Of a stretch of DNA of 64,000 nucleotides, positions 11,716-21,900 are shown piece by piece. The position numbers and the translations under genes are program-made. The notes below the pieces were generated by a model, which was given only the letters and a program-made list of their open reading frames with translations, was not told where the DNA came from and did not search any database. The DNA is from Haberlea rhodopensis (Eukaryota > Streptophyta > Magnoliopsida > Lamiales > Gesneriaceae): positions 1 through 64,000 of the forward strand of contig CAJQUN010001069.1 of NCBI GenBank assembly GCA_907163345.1. Direction: 5' to 3'. Positions within the stretch are counted from its first letter, which is position 1. Every line of letters begins with the position of its first letter.

Positions 11716-12118
11716 TTCATGCATATTTGAATCAATATCCAAATCATTTCTCCATCGTCTCTCGTTTCACGTCTCCCTCTTTCATATAGGGAATAAAACT
11801 TGCTACCAAGCGAGGGAATTAGGGTAATTATACTAAATCATCGCCAGACTAACATAATTCTACAACTTAGAAACTCGTATAAACCCCAAACTATGTGGCC
11901 GCATCAGACCAAGCATCTCTGATCCCTCATATTATAGAGCATGCTTGACCCTCTCAATTATGTATCTATACTCATGACTATGTCAAAAACAAATTTCAAC
12001 TTAGTCGGCCGGCCTATGAGCCACAGAACAAATGATTCGTTACCAATTTAGTTCTTCTTTGGCCACTCATGTCAATTAGCTTGGTCTTGATAGCTTTCCT
12101 AGACATGCTCTATGACAG
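11716..12118 (-). mobile_element. Truncated copia 3' spacer, related to 61537-61960
   Basis: Long near-identical blocks are shared with 61550-61960, for example CTAACATAATTCTACAACT, CGCATCAGACCAAGCATCT and AGTCGGCCGGCCTATGAGCC. Similarity stops near 12118, before pol would begin, so this is an old truncated relative of the right-hand copia family. Confidence 0.8.
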
Positions 12119-12279
12119 CTCAATCCTAATCATGTGATTAATAATTACACAATGATTATTTTATTATACACAGCGGTCGATTAATTTAAAATTTATTAAC
12201 GTGGCTATTAAATTTCAGCATGACATCATCGTACGATGAAAATACTACATGTTATACATATATCAATATACTCATACTG

Positions 12280-12281
<2 letters not shown>

Positions 12282-12317
<36 letters not shown>
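12282..12317. repeat. (TA)n microsatellite
   Basis: About 18 uninterrupted TA units. Confidence 0.95.
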
Positions 12318-12318
<1 letters not shown>

Positions 12319-12320
<2 letters not shown>

Positions 12321-14101
12321 TAACACGCCGACCGGGCTAAACTAATACTCTCCCTTTGGCCCAAAACCCACCCCGATCGCCACTCATCTCCAAACTAGAA
12401 CTACCTTTTTCAAATAACAACTACAAACATCAAACACTAAACACAGACAACAAACAAAAATGGAAATCCCACCACTTTAAAAAAGTTAAAGTAGGGGAAA
12501 ATTATTATCTCAACTTGAAATAATTGAAAACAATTTGGTAAATAAGATCCACAAATTCTTTGAACATTGCACAAAACCTTCGAAAATTTCAAGAAATGTG
12601 TAGAAAAAAAGGAAGAAAAGAGGAGAAAATGTGAGGTAGAATGGGAAGGACGCGGGCAATGATATTTGGGGCATTGATGGCACCATCTTATATGGCGTAT
12701 CCAATAAAAAAATTATTTTTTTAATGAAGCCGTCACCTGAGATGTCGCAATTAATAATTTTTTTAAAAAAAATTGAAGACGCCATCGTCGAGTTCGGTCA
12801 CTTTAATAAGCCAACTCAATCAGGTTATCTTGTTAAAATCATTTTTTCGATTATTTTTATTAAAAAGACCCCAAAGAGGCCACTGAGAGTTGAGTCTCAA
12901 TAGATGAAGCTTCCCGATTAACAGTAAAAACCAAATTTATCAAAATTTTGTAACTTTATTAAAAATTTTGTTAATTTTTATTTCTTAAAAAATCTCTTTA
13001 AGAAAATATAAATTTTATTTTATATATTTTGACAAAGAATTAAAGAATAGTTAAATTAATATTATTAATTATCATGGTATTTAAAAATAGTAATATAATT
13101 TTTAATATTAAATAATATAATTTTTTAAATATCAAATTCAATTATTTAATAATATTTAATTTTGTACCAATAATAAATAAAATCTTAAAAATATATATTT
13201 TAAAATTCAAATCCAAACCTCATTTTTATTTAAATAAATCTGGAAAGATTTACAAAGTAACAAAAGGAAATATTTGTATGCAAACCAGTGTCAATACTTA
13301 ATTTCATACATATTTGAAAGGTTCAATCAGTTGGTTGAAAGACAAAAAAAAAAGACGAAATTGAATTAAACAATATTCGGTTCAAATACAATACATCTCT
13401 TAGCTATTGTAATTCTGTTCCTGATAGTGGGTCGTATGTATATGACCAATCGGGAGATTTCATATAGACATATATGGAATTGGCCCGTAAATGGACCTTT
13501 ATGATCTTTTAGAACATAAACAATGCCCCAATTGGTCGGTCATATCCTTATTAAGTTATTCACTAATTCCTTTTAGCTATCAACTTATTCTAGTCGACCT
13601 TAGTATTGGTATTTTTTATGGATCGTCGTTTCAAGTCTTGCTCCCGCTGGACTTCTATTGTCGGGATATGTATCAAATAATTGTATGCTTTCCCCCTCCC
13701 CCTCCCCTCCCCTCCCCCCATGTCTTATTCATTCATTCACACCAAGCTCATCTTCTCCCCTCCCCAACTTCTCCATCATTCAAAATTTCAATAAAAAATA
13801 TCTCTCGTTTTCAGTTACTGTTTTTTTAACTTAGGGTTTTTGACCCCATTCCATCTCTTTGATTTCCCATTCCATCACTTTGTTATAGTTTTTTTTTTCA
13901 AATCTGGTATGTATTACAGTTATGTTTTCTCTTCATCTTTTCGATTTTTCATTCCACTACTTTGTTCCAGAATTTTTTTTTCAAATCTGGTATTTATTAC
14001 TTTAGGGTTTGTTGCTTAAAGTTTGACGTTATATATGTATATATGTCTTTATATATATATATATACACATATATATATTCTATGTTTGTTGTTTTTGAGG
14101 T
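12319..14101. other. Gene-free A+T-rich DNA
   Basis: 12830-13260 is extremely A+T-rich. 13685-13720 is a C/T-only run on the + strand. 14040-14080 holds (AT)n. The open frames 12510-12785 (minus) and 13491-13829 are low-complexity and match no family I know. Confidence 0.45.
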
Positions 14102-14194
14102 TTTTTAGTTGTTATTTATTGGTGTCCGCGCTTGTTTGCTCACATTTTCCAGAATTTACAGTCTGGCAGCAAAAACCTGAAACGACGACCCAGA

Positions 14195-14646
14195 GAAAAA
14201 GTAACTGGTGCACGAAACTTATAAAAAGTAACTGGTGCACGAATATTAAACTAACTGGTGCATGAACTTATAAAAGTAATTGATGCATGAACATATAACT
14301 TGTGCACGAACTTAGAAAATTAATTGTGCATGAATCTTAAACTAGCTGGTGCACGAACATAACCGATGCACGAATAAACCATGTGCACATATTTTACCAC
14401 ATTATGCTCAACAGTTAATTTTATACAATCTCGTGCACCAGTTACATTTATATGTTTGTTTATCAATTACTTTTATAAGTTTGTGCACCAGTTAGTTTAT
14501 ATAAGTTTTGTGCACCGGTTACTTTATATAGGTTCGTGCACCATTTATTTTTTATAAATTTCGTGTAACAGTTACTTTCATAAGTTTCTTGCACCAGTTA
14601 CTTTTTATAAGTTTCGTGCACCAGTTACTTTTTATAACTTTCGTGG
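14195..14646. repeat. GTGCACCAGTTAC tandem array, forward then inverted
   Basis: About ten forward units, GTAACTGGTGCACGAA plus a spacer with TTATAAAA, are followed by about nine reverse units. GTGCAC is itself palindromic. The array is continuous with 18205-18225 across the LTR insertion. Confidence 0.88.
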
Positions 14647-15094
14647 TGTGATATCCGGAAATTAATGGTGTTAATCTCGGAGTGATTATAACCCCTAATT
14701 GATTTAATTGGGGTAATTTTGAGATAATCAAGGTGTTGACACTCCCGAGGATGTTAATCCGGTATCGGAGTTGTTTGATCCAAAGGTTGAGATTTTATTC
14801 TCATTGAGACGTTAAACCTTGGAATTGTGTTGGTAGTGGGATTTGAAGTTTGGAGAACTTGGGATTGAGGTTTGCGATATAGTTGAGTGAGTGAGATATA
14901 ATTATTGAACACATATGATTATTTTAGAGTTTGTTGAGCCTTAAACACATGGTTGTGTTTAATGCGTTAATTTATCTCCGGTTTATTTTTGAGTTTTGAT
15001 GATCAACAAAACTTGTGTTTGTTATACTAATGTGTGTACTTAGTGTGCAGATTAAGTGATTAAAAGTGGATTGGAATGAAGAAAATCGAGTGTG

Positions 15095-15425
15095 CTCAAT
15101 CTGGCGTGGATCGCCCCAGGCGATGGCAGCCATGGGGGCTTCGCCACGGCCATCGACTGAAGCGATGGTCAGGACCGCGCAGGTGAAGAACGCCCGAGGC
15201 GATGGGCTGATCGCCCGAGGCGATGCGCTGAACGCCTGAGGCGATGTAGACTTCGTTTGAGGCGATGAAGATTTTGGACGTGCTGAGGCTACGGCCTTGA
15301 TTTATGCTTTTGATCGCCTGAGGCGATCCACCGATCGCCTGAGGCGATGCGTGTAATCTGCTGACCGTTGGGGCGCGGCGATGGAGATCGTTTGAGGCGA
15401 TGGCTGAGGCGATGCATGAGTGATT
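15095..15425. repeat. ATCGCCYGAGGCGAT palindrome array (U3 of the Sirevirus-like LTR)
   Basis: Around ten copies of the near-palindrome CGCCTGAGGCG, or CGCCCGAGGCG, mostly inside GATCGCCTGAGGCGATG. The clearest are near 15188-15245 and 15313-15345. They lie upstream of the TATA-like element, as expected for a U3 regulatory zone. Confidence 0.9.
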
Positions 15426-15784
15426 TCAGCCTTATGTGTAGCAACGGCTAGTAGGAGCCTAGGGGGCCTCCTACACTATAAATATTGATGCTTTGGAGCA
15501 TTTTGAAGCCAAGAAACAAGCCTACAAACTTCTACAAAGCTTTGCTAATTCAAACCTATTATAGCATTGCAATCTCCATACATTGTTGTTGTATTGGAGC
15601 TTGTAATTGTTTTCTTTTGATAGAGTCTTGTTGTCTTCGTGTGAGTACACCGTGAAGGTGTTTGTTGGTTTATTGTAAAGGTCCTCCAACACCAAAGCAA
15701 GTTGGTAAATTGTAAAGTCGCCAACAAGTAAAGTTGGTGCATGTGTTGTGGCTATCCTTGGAGCCCTTAAGGCAAGAAGACTCG

Positions 15785-15925
15785 TGAAGAGTGTTGGTAG
15801 CTCGTGAAGAGGTTTGTGTGCTCGGGAAGAGCGTTGTGTACTCGGGAAGAGTATTGTGCTCGGGAAGAGCGTTGTGTACTTGGGAAGAGTATTGTGCTCG
15901 GGGAGAGCTTTGTAAACTCGGGAAG
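15785..15925 (+). repeat. CTCGGGAAGAG tandem repeat
   Basis: About eight imperfect copies of CTCGGGAAGAGCGTTGTGTA, each roughly 18-20 bp, inside the solo LTR and downstream of its promoter-like site. Confidence 0.85.
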
Positions 15926-16635
15926 AGTTGGGTTGTGGCTAACTTGGAGCCCTCAAGGCCAAGATCTTTTATTCTAGTGGAACCTCGGTTGGAGGTTATC
16001 TAACCGGGAAGAGGAGACGTAGGCAATTCATCGCCGAACTTCTATAACAAATATCCTTGTCATTTACCGCATTATTACATTACGCATTTATTTATTTATT
16101 TACTTCTTCATTTTCTTTTATTTATCGATTGACTTAAGCCTTCCGCAAGCGCAAACTCTTTTATTTTTGCAAACTCATTTTAAAACGCTAAAGTAGCCAA
16201 GGAATCTCATTCACCCCCCTCTTCGATTTCAACAGAGTTTTTGTACGAGAATTTGAAAATCGGGATTTTGGGGCCTTGGTACTGTATACACCAAGTGGAC
16301 TCACACACACAACTCTCCCTCTTTTTTTTATCTATTCTCCCATGGAGAAAAATCGAGCAAGGCTCGATTTTGGAGCGATATATCTCGAAGATTTTTAGGT
16401 AAACTCCTTCACGCTTTGATTATCTTCGTTTTGATTATGGTTTTGCGAAGTTTGGTTAAGTTTGGGGTTGAGTTTGAATTTTGGGGGACTTTGAAGAAAT
16501 TGTTAAATTGATAAAGTTAAGTGTTTTTATGCGTTTTAATGGAGTTTTTGAGGAGTATGGGGTGTGGTTTGTGTTGGATTTGAGTTTGGGTGTGAAAAAC
16601 ATCATTGAAGCAAAAAAAATTCGAAAAAGTGCAGG

Positions 16636-16830
16636 TCGCGATCGATCGCGACACATTGCTGAAAATTGGTGACGACGAATAGTGCTCGCGATCGATTGCG
16701 AGCAAGTTGGCAATCGATCGCGAGGAGGCAGTGGATTTTGGCGGTTGATCGGTGATCGATCGCGGAATAAGGATTTTTGGCAGTAAGTTCTCGCGATCGA
16801 TTGAGAGAAAACGACAATCGATCGCGGCCC
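16636..16830. repeat. CGATCGATCG palindrome array (gypsy solo LTR)
   Basis: Six copies based on CGCGATCGATCGCGA or one-base variants such as CTCGCGATCGATTGCGAG. The array occupies the same relative place as the GCGATCGATCGC array of the LARD LTR. The GATCGATC core is kept while flanks and spacers differ. Confidence 0.88.
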
Positions 16831-18318
16831 CTGTTTTGTTGTTTTTGAAAATTTGTTGAAATGTCGGGATTTTGGAATGTTATATTTATGGTAGATTTTC
16901 TTGATGATGTCTTCATTCCAATGAACATATATTACGCATTAAAATGTATTGGCATGAGTTGAACTTTAGTAAGATATACTACTCGATCGAGTTAATCGTT
17001 AACTCAATGAGCATGGAATAAAATGGGATGCCTTGAGTAGTATACAGAGTCAGTAGTTGTAATTAATCATCGTGATAGAATGATGTATTTGGAGGTTGAG
17101 TATGTGATTATGTACACGTAATTGATTGTGGATTATTAACTGTGTATAACGAATAATTCACTGGATCACGAGGCAAAGGCAATGATTGACTCTTGCTATT
17201 GGATTATAAGGTATATATGACGTACGAGCATAGTTAGATATATTATTGTCATGATTAATGAATAATATATTATTGCTGCGATAAATGGTATGTGTTATGA
17301 ATTGTAAAGATGTCGTTGTTGAGCGAGCAACGAGTATGATACTGTCGCTATTGAACGGACATTGGTTATGATGCCACCGCTGTTGAGCGTGCGAGATGTT
17401 AGAATGTCGCCGCTGTTAAGCGAGTGATGTGATACGATGTGATGAGATTGTGAAATCATTAATTGATATATAGTAAGTTTCTGAATCATTATTGTAATGA
17501 TTTAGCTATAATTGATTATGGAATTGACGATTTCAGCATGAGTATATGTAATTATTAACTGATTTTGGAGTTTGATGATTTTGGTGATTGTGAGAACAAG
17601 AACAACATATGAGATCCCATATGGTAATGATACACACAGGGAGTACTTTCTGACTTTACAACTTTATATTCTGTAAATTATGAATTGTGAGATTGATGAT
17701 ATTGAGATTGTACTATTGATATGCTCATCCCGTGTGGGGCTGTTTCTATTGAAACAGGTAGAACATGTACAACATTGGCTCCGGGATGAGTTTGAACTAG
17801 TGATTGGGAATGCTCCCAGGACTGATGTACCAATGCTAATATGTTAATAAGACTGATACATATAGATACATATTCAATTATTAAGAGCTCGCGTGTGAGC
17901 ATTTTGAATAAGTGTATATGCCATGTATAAAATGAAAACTTATCTTTCATTTACGTATTGCTTGCAATTATTGAGAATATAGTTGCATGATGAATTGAGA
18001 ATATGATTGGTGCATTATGAAATGTATACTTATGTTAGTTGAATTGAGTTGCGAATTTGACAATAAGAGAACATGTCAAAAATTTTTATTGATAGCATGC
18101 CATTGTTATTACAGCATGTATGAGAATTCCCTAACAATATGAAAGTATGCACTAATATATGTGATAATGCACTAATAGCCGGTTAAGGACGTGGGATCCT
18201 TACACGTGCACCAGTTACTTTTTCTCTCAGTCGTCTTCTTTGTTGCAAGTTTTGTTGTTATGCTGTAAATTCTAGAAAATGTGAGCAAACGCGGACGCCA
18301 ATGAATCACAACTAAAAA

Positions 18319-18932
18319 TGTATTACCAGCACATTTCTGGCTCCCCACTTCTTCTAAGCTAGGTCAATTTTTAGGATTTGGTGATGAAAAACGCATTTCT
18401 TGATAAGGAATTCTGCCACGGTAAATCAAAAATTGAGAATGAACATACAACTAAAAGAAAGTGTATTGAGAGACGAAACTTGAGTCATGATGGCAATGCG
18501 GCGGGCGTTCGGAGCGGCTACGGTTGTGTGGTAGAGTAAATGTGGTGGGAAGAAAGAAAGTGAGATGAGATGATTCGATATTTCATGAGTTTGAAATAAT
18601 TATGTTGGAGATGAAAAGAAGAGTTATTTAAGTAAACAAAAAGGTTTAAATAAAACAAAAGTTAAAAAAAACTTTTATGAATAAATTTCGCCAGATGCCT
18701 TCATGCAATTCCCTATTGACAACGCACCCTGTCGCATCATCATCCAACTTTCTCAACAAAATCAAACATGGACCGTTTCTCTCAACATTACCAAACAAAG
18801 TGAAGACATTTTCTTTGATTCATACTTTTCAACCAGTTTTAGATTTCTGAGCGATCCAAGTCAACTCTCTGTCTCTCTCTAACCCTTTGAATAGTGTTGC
18901 TGTTTCTGTGAAGTTTTCAGCAAGGAAAGACA
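18319..18932 (+). promoter_or_regulatory. Upstream region and probable 5' UTR of the PSD gene
   Basis: No other gene lies here. A pyrimidine-rich CTCTGTCTCTCTCTAACCC near 18865-18885 precedes the start codon and looks like a plant 5' UTR. No unambiguous TATA box was seen. The foldback element ends about 600 bp upstream of the ATG. Confidence 0.4.
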
Positions 18933-21900
18933 ATGGGGCACATAAATTCAAAGCACGAGTCTTCTGATGGATCGAATGACTGTTCTAGCTCAGAACCATC
19001 GCGTGTTCAGAGGCTCCGGCAGCGCCTCCCCCGGCACCGCAGACACTTCCGACGCCACCGTCGTGGTACAAACTCAGATGCACCAGCTGGTAAACTACTT
19101 AAGGAGGGAGATTTCGCAGGCATCGCACTCCTCCGCATCATTAGTGTATGGCCATTTATGGAGTTTTCGTTGAACTCGCTGTTTGATTTTTTTTACATTT
19201 TGTTAATGTTTGAATGATGTTGTTAATTGGTGGGTTTGCTGTCTTTTTTGTGTTCTTGAAGGCGGAGATGCATTTCAAGGACAAATGGCTTGCATGCGTT
19301 ACTCTTGGAGAACAGACCTTCAGGACCGCCATCTCTGATCAGTTGCGTGTTGTTTCTAGTTTTATTTATGGTGGTCACTTTTTTTAGCACATTTTTTTGT
19401 ACATGATAGAATAATTTTGAAGGCAAATAAGATGTGAAATTCTTGAAAACATGGGAAGCAAGAATGGCCAGTTAATAATGATCGCCCGAAAGGGGAAGGT
19501 ATTAAACATGAAATTGCAGTGGACTATCATGAATAGGAATTTGTCCTACCTAGTCTGCATTGTGCTGTGTTGAATGCAGGCGCACATAAAGAAAATTTAG
19601 CCATTAACAAAATGTATGCTGTTTCAACCTTTTCGTGGATTGTATTTCAGTCATTGGTTTGGGAATTAGAAAATTAGAATAGGAAACAGTGTATGATTAC
19701 GTTGAAAGTAATTCTTGGACTTCTATCTTGTTTGCATTATCTTACTATGATAGCATATCCAATCATCTTTTGTGGATGTGTTGTTAAAGTTATTTTTTAG
19801 ATAATCGGTTGTGTTGTTAAAGTAAAACTATAGACATGTATCACCTAACTTCTAGATTTTTTTATGACAAGGCCTAATACCTCAACATGGTAATTTCATT
19901 GAGCTTCACTGTCTCTCTCGGTTAGATGAATGCTATAGAGCAATATATGGTCTTGTATGGGAAAGATAAATGAGTTTCCCAACAAGAAGTTGGTGTCAAC
20001 CCTTATTTGTTGGAACTCCTTCTATGATTTCTCCTAATTTTTTATTAGGCTCCATAGTTGTATCACTTGGTTTGCAGCCACTCATTCCAGTTTCTTCTAG
20101 TAGGTCTAGAACATTCTTCGTTTGGGATACCTAAATTCCCGTTTTTGATCTAGCTACCTCAATTCCTAGGAAATATTACAAGGAACCCAAATCCTTAATT
20201 TCAAATTCGGTTGCAATACTTTTCTTCAACCTACCGATCTTCTCACAATCATTCCGAGAAGTATTATGCCATCTACATACAACAATAACAACAACAATAA
20301 CAATAACAACTAAGCTTTTAATCCCGATAAATTGGGATAGACTACATGAACAATAGTGAGAATCAAGTCGGGTCAAACACGTGCGTCAGTCTTCTCCAAG
20401 TGCTTCTATCGGTCAGAATATCGTCATTAGTCCCCTTGAAATCCAAGTATTTGCGTATTATATGATCCGACTGCCCTTGAATAGATCCCTCTCTTTTAAC
20501 AAACTCTGTAAACTTCTCAAATCAAGCACTTGGATATCGCTTTAACCCGTAGAGTGATTTTTTAAGCTTACATACCTTATCTTCAAATTTTGTAGCACAT
20601 CCATGTAGACTTCTTCTTCCAAGTCTCCGTTGACAAGAACATTCCTTACATCCGATTGATGTAATGATCGCTCCAAATTAACGGCAAGTTAGAGCAGAAT
20701 TCGGATGGTATTAAGCTTTGCAACAGGAACAAAAGTTTATTGGTAGTCAACCCCATAGGTTTGTGTGAATCATTTTGCAACTAACCTTGCTTTATACCTT
20801 TCTAGAGTTCCATCTGAGTTAAACTTTAATGTAAATACCCACTTGCAACCAACCACTACTTTACCTTTGGGTAAATAGACCAACTCCCATGTTCTATTCT
20901 TTGACAAAGCCTTCATCTTTTCATAAACAACTTTGTTCCATTCAGGAACCTTCAGAACATCCTGTATAGACTTTGGTATATCCACACTTGATAATTGTGA
21001 GATAAAAGTGGAGTATGAAGTGGACAAATGATTATATGAAACAAAATTCGAAAGGGGATGTTTGGTACAGACTCTAATCTCTTTCTTAAGTGCAATAGGT
21101 AGATCAACTGTACTTGAAATTTCAGATTCTGCTCTGCTTGCATCGGTGTCAATATTTCCATAATTTTCGGATATGGTCTCGTGTTGGACTTCTGATATTG
21201 CGGAAGTGTGAGAGTTTCTCTATTTTTTGAAGATTTTGGCCCCTGGTATAAATCAAACCAAACTGCCTGCCATTGTCCAAATTATTCTCATCTATATATA
21301 TGTTTAAGTTGTTTTGCTCCCCTTGATCATTAGGTGATTCCGTTCCTTCTAAAATAGGCATAAGATCTACATAAAAATCATTTTTTGACTTAACTATCTC
21401 CCTCTCATGTTCAAACATCGACTCTTCACACTCATTCCCTCCCTGAAGAGGAGTGCCAAAAAAATTGTGATTCAAAAAATGTAACATTCATGCCTTCATG
21501 GTCATAGAGTATTTTCCAGATTTTGGATCAAAATATTTTAATCTTTTTTTTTAGTGGGAGAATGACCAAGAAACACACATTTCAATGCTCGAATCATGTA
21601 GCTTATCCCTGTTATGATTATGAATGTGAACGAATGGAACACAACCAACACCTTTAGTGGTAAAACATTCATATCTTTGTCGCCCTTTTTGTTGAGAGGT
21701 GTTTGATTGATTCTTGGTAATTAGGGCAGACCCTTCAGGTTGATGTGGTTCTTTTTATTCATCATCACCTTCCTTCGACCTTCTTCACACCTCACTTTTG
21801 CAAACGCAGCGCGGATAAATGGCAGTGTATTACGTCCAAGAATTCTTCCTTTGATTTCATCAGGATTTTTATTCCAACCAGCCAAAAATTCGAATACTCG

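Larger units (their letters stand above)
14932..16234 (+). mobile_element. Nested Sirevirus-like (copia) solo LTR
   Basis: TGTTGAGCC...TTTCAACA ends with the exact 5-bp duplication GAGTT at 14927-14931 and 16235-16239. It carries a promoter-like CTATAAATATTG near 15477 and, upstream of it, a palindrome array (15095-15425). Its 3' end has the CACCCCCCTCTTCGATT string I associate with Sirevirus LTRs. Palindrome-rich LTRs are a known Sirevirus trait. The open frame 15791-16003 only translates CTCGGGAAGAGCGTTGTGTA repeats. Confidence 0.82.
14647..18204 (+). mobile_element. Gypsy-type solo LTR related to the LARD LTR
   Basis: Begins TGTGATATCCGGAAATTAA and ends GATCCTTACA. CGTGG (14642-14646) and CGTGC (18205-18209) are target-duplication copies with one change; the interrupted host repeat shows CGTGC was the original. 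It shares order and motifs with the LARD LTR: the opening, the leader with GGCTCGATTTTGGAGC, a palindrome array, ATGACGTACGAGCAT, the CCGCT/GAGCG cluster and CCCGTGTGGGG. No second LTR, primer site or internal domain follows, so it is a solo LTR. Without the nested insert it is about 2.25 kb. Confidence 0.85.
14102..18318. mobile_element. Foldback-type element, split by a nested solo LTR
   Basis: The outer arms are inverted: 14102-14213 (TTTTTAGTTGTTATTTATTGG, then GTCCGCGCTTGTTTGCTCAC) matches the reverse complement of 18210-18318. Inside, GTAACTGGTGCACGAA units run forward at 14195-14370 and in reverse (TTCGTGCACCAGTTACTTT) at 14430-14640 and 18205-18225. The single strand could fold into one long hairpin. 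Without the insert the element is about 650 bp. I found no clear target duplication. Confidence 0.7.

Noticed and set aside
15791..16003. 70-codon frame with repeated GKS/GRVLC wording
   Set aside because: It is the CTCGGGAAGAG tandem repeat inside a solo LTR, not a gene.
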